15,358 nt of DNA. Origin: an uncultured Microbacteriaceae bacterium (GTDB lineage Bacteria; Actinomycetota; Actinomycetes; Actinomycetales; Microbacteriaceae). The notes under the pieces are model-generated. The model did no database searches, was not told the origin of the DNA, and worked only from the letters and a program-made list of their open reading frames with translations. The translations under genes and the position numbers were made by a program. Shown in pieces: positions 7,150-14,321 of this stretch. The stretch is taken from assembly GCA_946481135.1 (NCBI GenBank), contig CAMLMQ010000053.1, forward strand, positions 1-15,358. The letters are read 5' to 3'. The number at the start of each line of letters is the position of its first letter. Position 1 is the stretch's first letter.

Positions 7150-8769
7150 TCAGCCGAGCACGTCGATCGGGATGACGATCATCCCCCACACGCGGAAAGG
7201 TGGCAGATCGAACCAGGCGCTCGACTGGGCAGCCGAGAGCGCGTCCGACTGTTCGGACGTGCCCACGCCGGTCGACGTCAGGGCGACGAGGTCCGGGGCG
7301 TCGACCGTCGCGAACCACACGGACGAGCTCGGGTCCACGGGCGCGAACCCGACACGCACTCCCGACCGCGGCGACGCCGGGGTCTTGCCGGCATCCCAGG
7401 TCGTCTCCGACTGTGATGCGAGGTCGACGAGATGCACGGCGAGTCCGACGCGCGTGCGCAGAACCCGCACCCAGAGCGATCCCGCGTCGGCGCGTGTCGA
7501 TACGGGCACGTCGGCCTCGACGACGACGTCGCCGTTGATGCCTCCCGTGTAGAACTCGGTGACGTCGACCGCCTCCGGGTCGTAGAGGAGATCGCCGTAG
7601 CGCACCGCGAAGTCGTACCAGGGCACGAGCGACTCGAACGCGTCGGGCGTCAGCTCGTGGTGCCGCACGTAGTACGGGTCGGTCAGTGCGGCGCCGTCTT
7701 CGCCGAGCAGCAGGTGGGTCGCTCCCGCCGCGAAGACCGTCGCCATCACGAGTTCCGCGGCCGCGACGGCGCGCTCCTCGGGCTCGGACTCGAAGCACGA
7801 CAGGTAGGCGGCGAAGATCGGCGGACGCTCGGGCCGGTAGGCCTTGCTGCGCGCGGCGAGCAGCGCGAGGTCGTCGAGCGTCGAGTGGGGTGGCCACACC
7901 TCGATGTAGGTCGCATCCTGGCCGGTCGACGCGGTCTCGGCCGTGCCGAAGTCGTTGACGTTGTTGAACATGAAGCGGGCCGCAGGCATCCGCTCGCGCA
8001 CCGCCTCGAGCAGGAGTCGGTAGGACTCGGCGAGGTCGACGCGCTGCCCGTCGGACCGGCGCGCGAACTTCGGCCACCCGTACTGATCGAGGTGGAAGCC
8101 GCGCAGCGCGGTCGACGCGAGGACACCCTCGAGCTGCGCCAGGTAGTGCGCCATCCACGCCGGATCCGCGGGGTCGAGGAGCACGAGGAAGTCGTCGCCG
8201 AGACGATACGGCTCGCCGTCCGACCGCAGCAGCAGCGAGTCGGGCCACTCGTCGATCTCCGAGCTGCCGATCGCATAGACGGCGGAGTAGCCGAGCGGCA
8301 GCGTGCCGCCCGCGTCGAGCGCGCGAGAGATCCCGTTCACGACCTCGAGATCGCGCTCCGCACCGAGCGGGTCGAGGTAGATCCGGCCGGGCGGCAGGAG
8401 CGTCGAGTGGCGGAAAGCCCAGTCGTACAGGAGTGCCGCCGTGAGGTGCAGACGACGGTAGGTGCGCGACACCGGCTCGACCCGGTCGGCGTCGGTGAGG
8501 CGCACGACGAACCCGTAGCGGGGGCGTTCGAACGGATCGTCGAGCACGTCGAACGCCGTGCGCGACGTTCCGAGTGCGACGCCGTAGCCGCCGCGGGCGA
8601 ACGGGCCGAGCACGACGCGCGCGTCTCCGGCGACGACCGGCACCCGCCGCACCACCTCGGCGAGATGCGACACGACGAGCTCGCCTGCCGTCTGCGCCGG
8701 TGGATCGAGTTCGACGGCGACCTCGTCGGACGGGCTGTATCCCGCGCGGTCGGGGGTCAGCGTGCTCAT
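7150..8769 (-). CDS. GH66 dextranase / cycloisomaltooligosaccharide glucanotransferase-like enzyme, cytoplasmic
   Basis: GH66 enzymes cut internal alpha-1,6-glucosidic bonds of dextran or form and open cyclic isomalto-oligosaccharides by a retaining mechanism. This 539-residue protein has the GH66 plan: an N-terminal beta domain opening with DRAGYSPSDEVAVEL, a barrel from about residue 104 with LLYDWAFRHSTLL and LPLGYSAVYAI, and a C-terminal beta domain. The likely nucleophile is Asp228 in GFHLDQYGWPKF. The likely acid/base is Glu290 in YIEVWP, chosen from its position and spacing and not proven. FMFNNVNDFG lies between them, as in the family. Unlike classical secreted dextranases it has no signal peptide, cell-wall anchor or glucan-binding module, so it should act on imported oligosaccharides. 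The ATG at 8769 overlaps the GH15 stop as ATGA, indicating translational coupling. Hydrolase versus transferase activity cannot be settled from the sequence. Confidence 0.85.
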   Translation of the reverse strand: MSTLTPDRAGYSPSDEVAVELDPPAQTAGELVVSHLAEVVRRVPVVAGDARVVLGPFARGGYGVALGTSRTAFDVLDDPFERPRYGFVVRLTDADRVEPVSRTYRRLHLTAALLYDWAFRHSTLLPPGRIYLDPLGAERDLEVVNGISRALDAGGTLPLGYSAVYAIGSSEIDEWPDSLLLRSDGEPYRLGDDFLVLLDPADPAWMAHYLAQLEGVLASTALRGFHLDQYGWPKFARRSDGQRVDLAESYRLLLEAVRERMPAARFMFNNVNDFGTAETASTGQDATYIEVWPPHSTLDDLALLAARSKAYRPERPPIFAAYLSCFESEPEERAVAAAELVMATVFAAGATHLLLGEDGAALTDPYYVRHHELTPDAFESLVPWYDFAVRYGDLLYDPEAVDVTEFYTGGINGDVVVEADVPVSTRADAGSLWVRVLRTRVGLAVHLVDLASQSETTWDAGKTPASPRSGVRVGFAPVDPSSSVWFATVDAPDLVALTSTGVGTSEQSDALSAAQSSAWFDLPPFRVWGMIVIPIDVLG

Positions 8770-9863
8770 CGCCACACCGTCGCCTGCGCGTCCGAGACGA
8801 GCAGCAGGAACTTCGCGTGCGACCACAGCAGCGGGTCTGCCACCGGACCCCAGCGGTCGATCCACTCCTGCACGAACTCGGGGGCCTGGGGCTCCTCCGT
8901 GAGCTGTTCGGCGAGCGCGGCGCCCGGCGAGACATGCGCCAGGATCCACGACCGAGCGTGCTCGGCGCCCACCGCGTTCCCCGTCACCCGGTCGTGCCAG
9001 CCCAGCCATGCCGTCAGCAGGTGCCAGGGGTTCCCGCCGAAGTAGGTGTCCCCGAGATAGCGACGGATCCCGCCGCTCGGGCTCGAGAGTTCCGCGCGGA
9101 TACGATCGACCGTCGCGATCATCGTGGGGTCGTCGGCCGGGACGATGCCGAAGGGTGTCGCGAGCGAGACGAGACTGCCGTCGACGCGGTCGTCCTCGGG
9201 ACCCTTGACGAAGGCGCCGTCACGCACGCACGTCATGCGCAGCTCCGCGACGATCTCGTCGGCGACCGCCTCGAGCGACGCGTCCCCGAGCAGCCGGCTC
9301 GCGCCGCGCAGCCCGGCTGCGATCGCCGCGAGTGTCGAGGTGTGGCGACGGTCGCCGTACTCCTCCCAGTAGTCGAAGCACGGCAGGCGCCACGCCGCCT
9401 GCAGATACTCGGCGGCGAGTACCACCGCATCCCCGAATCCGCCCGGGCCGGCGCCGTCGAGGTGACGGTGCAGCGCGAAGAGCCACGTGCCGTAGCCGTC
9501 GAGCTGGAAGTTCGGCCAGTCCTCGCCCTCCTCATGCTCGAGACCGCCGTCGAGGGTGTACCTCGTCGGCAGCATCTGCTCCCCGGGAACCTGCTCGCCG
9601 CGTGCGAGTCGCTCGACGACATCGCCGATGCGGGCGCGCTGTCCGGTGATCGCGCGGGCCGCCCACGCGTGGAAGGCGGCGGCGGAATCGCGGTGACCCA
9701 CGGCATCCATCGCGAGCGCGACGTACGAGCCGTCACGCAACCAGCCGAAGCCATACTGCGAGAAGGCGGGACTCGCGACATACGCACCCGAGGGCGCCTG
9801 GCCGTCGAGGATGACGCGGATGCTGCTGTCGACGAGGTCGGTGGCGGGAAGTGTTGCGGTCAT
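8766..9863 (-). CDS. Compact GH15 glucoamylase-family enzyme (possibly isomaltose glucohydrolase)
   Basis: GH15 enzymes release beta-glucose from non-reducing ends by inversion. This 365-residue protein is essentially the (alpha/alpha)6 barrel alone; the N-terminal beta-sandwich of longer prokaryotic GH15 enzymes is absent. Family motifs occur in order: YGFGWLRDGSYV (37-48), EDWPNFQLDGYGTWL (114-128), FDYWEEYGDRRHTST (163-177) with the general acid in the Glu167/168 pair, GGNPWHLLTAWLG (276-288), a candidate general base Glu319 in LAEQL, and DPLLWSHAKFLLL (343-355). The compact size recalls the isomaltose glucohydrolase known from Kribbella flavida, which also works intracellularly in a sugar operon (from memory). 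No signal peptide is visible. The start ATG at 9863 shares one base with the permease stop (TGATG), and its stop overlaps the GH66 start. Preference for alpha-1,6 substrates is inferred from the GH66 partner. Confidence 0.88.
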   Translation of the reverse strand: MTATLPATDLVDSSIRVILDGQAPSGAYVASPAFSQYGFGWLRDGSYVALAMDAVGHRDSAAAFHAWAARAITGQRARIGDVVERLARGEQVPGEQMLPTRYTLDGGLEHEEGEDWPNFQLDGYGTWLFALHRHLDGAGPGGFGDAVVLAAEYLQAAWRLPCFDYWEEYGDRRHTSTLAAIAAGLRGASRLLGDASLEAVADEIVAELRMTCVRDGAFVKGPEDDRVDGSLVSLATPFGIVPADDPTMIATVDRIRAELSSPSGGIRRYLGDTYFGGNPWHLLTAWLGWHDRVTGNAVGAEHARSWILAHVSPGAALAEQLTEEPQAPEFVQEWIDRWGPVADPLLWSHAKFLLLVSDAQATVWR

Positions 9864-10711
9864 CAGCTCTTGATTGCTCCGGAGGCCAGGCCAGCGACGA
9901 AGAAGCGCTGGAACACGATGTAGACGGTCAGGACGGGGATGATGGCGAGCAGCGAGGCCGCGAAGACGAGCCCCCAGCTCGTGCTGTGCTGCCCGTGGAA
10001 GAGGGCGATCGCGATCGGCAAGGTGCGCTGATCGACGTCGTTGAGCACGGTGAGGGCCCACGCGAACTCGTCCCACGTGCCGAGGAAGGCGAAGATCACG
10101 CACGTGCCGAGCGCGGGCTTCGACAGGGGGAGTGCGAGACTCCAGTACCGGCGCCAGGGTCCGGCGCCGTCGATGGTCATCGCCTCATCGAGCTCCTTGG
10201 GGATGCCCCGGAAGAAGCCCGAGAGCAGGAACGTGTTGAAGCCGAGCGCGGTGCCGACGTAGAACGGCACGAGGCCGGGGAGGGAGTTGAGCAGGCCGAG
10301 ATCCCGGGCGAGCAGGAACTGCGGGATGATCAGCATCATCGTGGGGATCGTGAGTCCGACGACGATGAGCGCGAAGAGGATGCGCTTGCCGGGGAACTGC
10401 AGGCGCGTGAACCCGTAGGCCATCATCGACGACAGCAGCACGATGAGGAACGTGCTCACGGTCGCGACGACCGCGGAGTTGACGAAGTACAGTCCGAAGT
10501 TCTCGGTCGACAGCACGCGGATGTAGTTGTCGAGCGTCGGTTCCTCGGGGATCAGCTGCATCGGGTCGCCGAGCACGAAGGTGCGGCTCTTGAACGACGT
10601 CGAGATCATGAAGAGGAACGGGTAGACGAGCAGCACCGCCGAGACGGCAAGGAGCGTGTACCGCACCGCGTAGGAGAGGATGCGCCGGCGGCGCGAGCCC
10701 ACCATGTCCAT
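9863..10711 (-). CDS. Carbohydrate ABC transporter permease, MalG-like (CUT1)
   Basis: An inner-membrane channel subunit of a CUT1 oligosaccharide importer; 282 residues, typical of the MalG side. It opens with RRRRILSYAVRYTLLAVSAVLLVYP without internal leader features, as MalG-type permeases do, and has six hydrophobic spans up to residue 273. The cytoplasmic EAA loop that docks the ATPase is KELDEAMTIDGAGPWRRYW, followed by LALPLSKPA (172-200). The ATG at 10711 shares one base with the stop of the partner permease, and its TGA shares one base with the GH15 start, so all three are coupled. An in-frame ATG two codons further in is an alternative start. Substrate follows from the operon, not from this subunit. 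Confidence 0.93.
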   Translation of the reverse strand: MDMVGSRRRRILSYAVRYTLLAVSAVLLVYPFLFMISTSFKSRTFVLGDPMQLIPEEPTLDNYIRVLSTENFGLYFVNSAVVATVSTFLIVLLSSMMAYGFTRLQFPGKRILFALIVVGLTIPTMMLIIPQFLLARDLGLLNSLPGLVPFYVGTALGFNTFLLSGFFRGIPKELDEAMTIDGAGPWRRYWSLALPLSKPALGTCVIFAFLGTWDEFAWALTVLNDVDQRTLPIAIALFHGQHSTSWGLVFAASLLAIIPVLTVYIVFQRFFVAGLASGAIKS

Positions 10712-11670
10712 CAGTCGGCCATCTTCCGACGGGTCCACCAGTACTGCAGCGCCGCGACGGCGAGCACGACGGCGGTCAGCGTGAACGAGACCGCGCTGCC
10801 GTAGCCGAACTCGAGGAACTTGAAGGCCTGGTCGTACATGTAGGTCAGTGGTACCTGGGTGTCGTGGGCGCCGCCCGTCATGAGCAGCACCGAGATGAAG
10901 ACGTTGAAGCCGCCGATGACGAGCAGGATCACGACGACCGAGAGCGCCCCGCGGATCGCCGGGACCGAGACGTGCCGGAACCGGTTCCCGGCGCCGGCGC
11001 CGTCGAGCGCCGCCGCCTCGTGCAGCTCCTTCGGCACCGCCGTGAGCGCCGCCAGGAAGATGAGCATGGCCCATCCGATGCCCTTCCAGACGCCGAGCGC
11101 GCAGATGGCGAGGAACGACGTCCAGCGCTGCTGGAACCACCCGATGTTGTCGTCCGCGAGGCCGAGGACGTCGACGGCCACGAAGTTCGCCGGGCCGTCA
11201 CCGGAGGAGAACATGAACTGGAAGAGGAGCGAGACCACCACCCAGCTCGTCACCACGGGCAGGTAGAACAGCACGCGGAAGGCGACCCGTCCCGGAAGCC
11301 TGCTGTCGAGCAGCACCGCGAGGAAGAGCCCGATCGCGACCTGCAGCGGCACGGTGACGGCCGTGTAGACGACCGCGTTGAACAGAGAGTCGAGGAACGC
11401 CGGGTCATGGAACGCCCGGACGTAGTTGGCGATCCCGACCCACGGGCTCTGCGCCCCGGGCGCGATCTTCCAGTCGCGCAGGCTCAGAAGGAAGGTCTGC
11501 ACCGCCGGGTACAGCATCACGAGCGCGTAGATCGCGAAGCCGGGGAGCACGAAGGCGTAGCCCGCGAGCGCCGCGCGACGACGCCCCCCGGAGGCGGCGG
11601 GTGTGCGCCGCCCCCGGGAAGTCGCCGGCGGGATGAGCGCCGCGGACGGCGTTCCCGTCGGTGTCGTCAT
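10711..11670 (-). CDS. Carbohydrate ABC transporter permease, MalF-like (CUT1)
   Basis: Partner channel subunit of the CUT1 importer; 319 residues. A basic, Pro/Thr-rich cytoplasmic tail (1-33) precedes the first span AGYAFVLPGFAIYALVMLYP. Further spans lie near 95-121, 131-152, 187-210, 243-264 and 293-311. The EAA loop is KELHEAAALDGAGAGNRFRHV, ending with SVPAIRG (214-241). The ATG at 11670 is 29 bases after the lipoprotein stop, with a weak GAGAG ribosome site upstream. The stop overlaps the next permease start by one base. No ATPase gene lies in the operon; in actinobacteria such importers commonly share an MsiK-type ATPase encoded elsewhere. Confidence 0.94.
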   Translation of the reverse strand: MTTPTGTPSAALIPPATSRGRRTPAASGGRRRAALAGYAFVLPGFAIYALVMLYPAVQTFLLSLRDWKIAPGAQSPWVGIANYVRAFHDPAFLDSLFNAVVYTAVTVPLQVAIGLFLAVLLDSRLPGRVAFRVLFYLPVVTSWVVVSLLFQFMFSSGDGPANFVAVDVLGLADDNIGWFQQRWTSFLAICALGVWKGIGWAMLIFLAALTAVPKELHEAAALDGAGAGNRFRHVSVPAIRGALSVVVILLVIGGFNVFISVLLMTGGAHDTQVPLTYMYDQAFKFLEFGYGSAVSFTLTAVVLAVAALQYWWTRRKMAD

Positions 11671-11699
11671 AGTCGTGTTTCGTCTCTCGGGGTCGTCGA

Positions 11700-12992
11700 T
11701 CAGTTGTACTGCGCAAGCAGGGCGTCGGCCTGCTCCGCCGCGGCGTCGAGAGCCTCCTGCACGGTCTTGTCACCGCGGATGGCGGCGCGGATCTCGTCCT
11801 GGATCAGGGCGTCGATCTTCGGCCACGCCGGCGTCGCGGGACGCGGGCGCGCGTCGGCGAGCTGGTCGACGAACTGCGCGTAGTACTCGTTGATGGCCGT
11901 GAGGCCGTCGCGCAGGTCGGTACGCACCGGCATGACGCCGACCTCGGCCATCGCCAACTGAGCCTCCTCGGAGAGCAGGAAGCGCAGGAACTCCGCGGCC
12001 GCCGCCTTGTTCTCGGACGAGCTCGTCAGCACGATGTCCTCGCCTCCGACGACCGAGATGCTCCCGCCGTCGCCCGCGAACACCGGGGCGTCGTTGAGTT
12101 CGAAGTCGGGGTACTGGCCGGCGAAGATCGGGTACATCCACGGTCCGTCGTAGATTGTCGCGTATGCGCCCTGAGCGAGACCGTCGCTCGTCGCGAGCCC
12201 GCCCGCGTCACCCAGGATGATCGGGGGCAGGTAGCCGCCCTGGTACAGGTCGACGAGCATCTGGATGCCGGCGACCGACTCGGCGCTGTTGAGGTAGCCG
12301 GAGGCCGTGGTCACGTCCTCGTCGGTGATGTCGCCGCCCGCGCTCCAGATCCACGGCAGCACGTTCCACCCGCTCGCGCCGTTGTCGGCGAACGCGAACG
12401 CACCCGCGTCCTGGAGGGCCGGGGCGACCTCGAGGAGCTCCTCGAAGGTCGACGGGACGTCGACGCCCGCGGCGGCGAACACGTCGGCGTTGTACATCGC
12501 GACGCGGGTGTTCGTGCCGAGCGGCAGGCCGTAGTACTCGCCCTGCCAGCGGTTGGTCGCGAGCGGACCCGGGAAGACGGCGTCCGCGAGTTCCTGGAAG
12601 TCGGGCATCGACTGGCTGAGCGGCTCGAGCACGCCGAGGTCGGCGAGCTCCGGAACCCAGATGATGTCGGCGCGCACGAGGTCGGGGAGCTGGTCGCCGG
12701 CGACCGCCGTGATGAGCTTCTGGTGCAGCTCGTCGTAGGGAACGGGGACGGCCTTCACGTCGACGTCGGGGTAACTCTCCTCGAACATCGGGATGAGCAC
12801 GTCGTCGAGGGTGGCGACCTCGGCGGAGTCGCTGCCGAAGGCGTGCCAGAACGTCACGGTGCCGGAGATATCGGCGGCGCCGGGTTCGCCGATCGCCGAG
12901 GAGCCGGCGTCGCCGCCCGCGGTGCAGCCGGCGAGCGCGATGGTCGCGACGCCGAGCGCCGCGAGGGGCGCGAGATGCTTGAGGGTCTTCAC
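11700..12992 (-). CDS. Sugar-binding lipoprotein of a CUT1 ABC importer
   Basis: Captures an oligosaccharide outside the membrane and delivers it to the two downstream permeases. The 430-residue protein begins with a short basic signal and the lipobox ALAGC, so Cys23 should be lipidated and anchor it to the membrane. The mature part opens with ISGTVTFWHAFGSD, the usual first strand of family-1 extracellular solute-binding proteins. LPDLVRADIIWVPELADLG, YYGLPLGTNTRVAMYNADVF and DGPWMYPIFAGQYP follow, as in maltose-type binding proteins. The start is a GTG at 12992 with AAAGG about ten bases upstream; it is the only start that gives a proper signal peptide. It is the first gene of the importer/GH15/GH66 operon and is divergent from the ROK regulator. 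A ligand of isomalto-oligosaccharide type is inferred from the downstream enzymes. Confidence 0.94.
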   Translation of the reverse strand: MKTLKHLAPLAALGVATIALAGCTAGGDAGSSAIGEPGAADISGTVTFWHAFGSDSAEVATLDDVLIPMFEESYPDVDVKAVPVPYDELHQKLITAVAGDQLPDLVRADIIWVPELADLGVLEPLSQSMPDFQELADAVFPGPLATNRWQGEYYGLPLGTNTRVAMYNADVFAAAGVDVPSTFEELLEVAPALQDAGAFAFADNGASGWNVLPWIWSAGGDITDEDVTTASGYLNSAESVAGIQMLVDLYQGGYLPPIILGDAGGLATSDGLAQGAYATIYDGPWMYPIFAGQYPDFELNDAPVFAGDGGSISVVGGEDIVLTSSSENKAAAAEFLRFLLSEEAQLAMAEVGVMPVRTDLRDGLTAINEYYAQFVDQLADARPRPATPAWPKIDALIQDEIRAAIRGDKTVQEALDAAAEQADALLAQYN

Positions 12993-13069
12993 TCGAACTG
13001 CCTTTCACTCTGAACTTCGTCGTTCACACGCCGTCGGGCTTCGAGGCGACGTGCCTGGGTGCTGGAATA

Positions 13070-13099
13070 GTTTTACGACAGAAGTAATTACGGCGTCAA
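13070..13099 (-). promoter_or_regulatory. Predicted promoter of the importer/GH15/GH66 operon
   Basis: On the minus strand a -35 box TTGACG (13099-13094), an 18-base spacer and a -10 box TAAAAC (13075-13070) face the lipoprotein gene, giving a leader of about 70 bases. The spacer contains the palindrome GTAATTAC (13084-13091), and a TTAC-N7-GTAA inverted repeat (13073-13087) covers the -10 side. Both are candidate regulator sites. This is the most AT-rich spot in the right half of the window. Confidence 0.5.
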
Positions 13100-13108
13100 G
13101 TCTGACTT
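13098..13108. promoter_or_regulatory. AAGTC-T-GACTT palindrome between the divergent promoters
   Basis: A perfect 5+1+5 inverted repeat overlaps the last bases of the leftward -35 box (13094-13099) and all but one base of the rightward -35 box (13102-13107). A protein bound here would affect both promoters. The adjacent ROK regulator is the natural candidate. Confidence 0.4.
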
Positions 13109-13130
13109 CGGAGCCGGTTTGGGCTAGGTT
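13102..13130 (+). promoter_or_regulatory. Predicted promoter of the ROK regulator gene
   Basis: A -35 box CTGACT (13102-13107), a 17-base spacer and a -10 box TAGGTT (13125-13130), a form common in high-GC actinobacteria, face the ROK gene. The transcript would begin near 13137-13140. The inverted repeat TTCATT-N9-AATGAA (13130-13150) covers the start region and could serve autoregulation. Confidence 0.45.
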
Positions 13131-13169
13131 TCATTCAGTCACAAAATGAATCGTCGGGTAGGAGGTTCC

Positions 13170-14321
13170 GTGCGCATCGCACTTCCGCCGTGGACACCCG
13201 ACGCCGGACCCACCAACGCCGTCGCGCTCGAGGTCCTGCTGAACGGGCCGATCTCGCGCAGCGAGATCGCGCGACGTCTCGACCTCTCCCCCGGATCCCT
13301 CACCCGGCTGAGCACGCCCCTCCTCGAGGCGGGGCTCCTCGTCGAAGTCGGCGAACGCACCGACGGGAGCGTCGGCCGTCCCTCCCGGCTGCTCGACATC
13401 GTGCCGTCGTCACGATGCTTCCTCGGCCTCAAGCTCACGGGTGACGGCATCCTCGGTGCCGCGACCGACCTGCGCGGGGGGGTGCTCAACACGAGTTCGA
13501 CCCGCCTGCACTCACGTGAACCCGACGCGGTCGTCGAGTCGATCGCCGCGCTCGTCGATCGACTCGCAGCCGGCGCTCCGCCCATCACGGCGGTCGGCAT
13601 CGGCGTCGGCGCACTCGTCGGGTCCCACGGTCGCGTCCGCAGCGCGCCGTTCCTCGGGTGGACGGACGTCGAACTCGGAGCCCTGCTCGAATCGCGGATC
13701 GGGCTGCCGACGGTGATCGCCAACGACGTCACGGCGTTCACCGAGTACGAGAACTGGTTCGGTGCGGCACGCGGCGTCGACAGGTTCGCCGTCGTCACCC
13801 TCGGTGCCGGCGTCGGCTACGGGCTCGTCGTCGGGGGCGACGTCGTCGTCGGACCGGACTCGGGGATCGGACTGGTCGGCCACTGGCCCCTCGACCCCTT
13901 CGGTCCCGTCTGCGCCGCCGGACACCGCGGATGCGCGCAGAGCGTGCTCACGACCTCGGCGATCGAGTCGGGCGTCTCGGCGGCGCTCGGCCGCGCCGTG
14001 CGCTACGACGAGGCCCTCCGCCTCGCGGCCGAGGGCGAGCCGGCCGCGAAGCGGATCGTCGACGACGCCGGCCGCGGCCTGGGGCGCCTCCTCGCGGCGA
14101 TCGCCAACCTCACGGTGCCCGAACTCATCGTGCTCGGCGGCGAGGGCGTGCGCCTCGCCGACGTGGCCTCGGAGGCGGTCGCCGCCGGGCTCGCCCAGGA
14201 TCGCGACCCGCGCGCGAGCGATGTGGTGCTTGCGACCACGTCCGGCGACGACACCGAGTGGTGTCGGGGCGCCGCAGTGCTCGCGATCCAGACCTACGTA
14301 CTCGGGCGCCCGACGGGTTAA
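13170..14321 (+). CDS. ROK-family transcriptional regulator
   Basis: A 383-residue repressor of the NagC/XylR type: an N-terminal winged helix ([20 protein letters not shown], about 28-47, with a GRPSRLL wing end near 69-75), followed by a sugar-kinase-like ROK domain. The latter shows [17 protein letters not shown] (Asn185-Asp186) and the phosphate loop [15 protein letters not shown]. The zinc motif is incomplete: His238 and the run CAAGHRGC (Cys248, Cys255) remain, but the second Cys of the usual CxCGxxGC is Ala250. I chose the GTG at 13170 because AGGAGG (13160-13165) stands four bases before it. An in-frame ATG at 13146 adds eight residues and has no ribosome site, though it could be used on a nearly leaderless transcript. 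It is divergent from the sugar-binding lipoprotein gene, which it most likely represses. The inducer is unknown. Confidence 0.9.
   Translation: MRIALPPWTPDAGPTNAVALEVLLNGPISRSEIARRLDLSPGSLTRLSTPLLEAGLLVEVGERTDGSVGRPSRLLDIVPSSRCFLGLKLTGDGILGAATDLRGGVLNTSSTRLHSREPDAVVESIAALVDRLAAGAPPITAVGIGVGALVGSHGRVRSAPFLGWTDVELGALLESRIGLPTVIANDVTAFTEYENWFGAARGVDRFAVVTLGAGVGYGLVVGGDVVVGPDSGIGLVGHWPLDPFGPVCAAGHRGCAQSVLTTSAIESGVSAALGRAVRYDEALRLAAEGEPAAKRIVDDAGRGLGRLLAAIANLTVPELIVLGGEGVRLADVASEAVAAGLAQDRDPRASDVVLATTSGDDTEWCRGAAVLAIQTYVLGRPTG

Noticed and set aside
5411..8935. Very long open frame (1174 codons) on the minus strand across the membrane-protein and GH66 genes
   Set aside because: Arg-rich, low-complexity translation with no family motifs. 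It is a shadow frame of the two real genes on the same strand, produced by high GC.
7432..9045. 537-codon plus-strand frame opposite GH66 and GH15
   Set aside because: Antisense to clear GH66 and GH15 motifs; the translation is rich in Arg, Glu, Val and His without recognisable domains.
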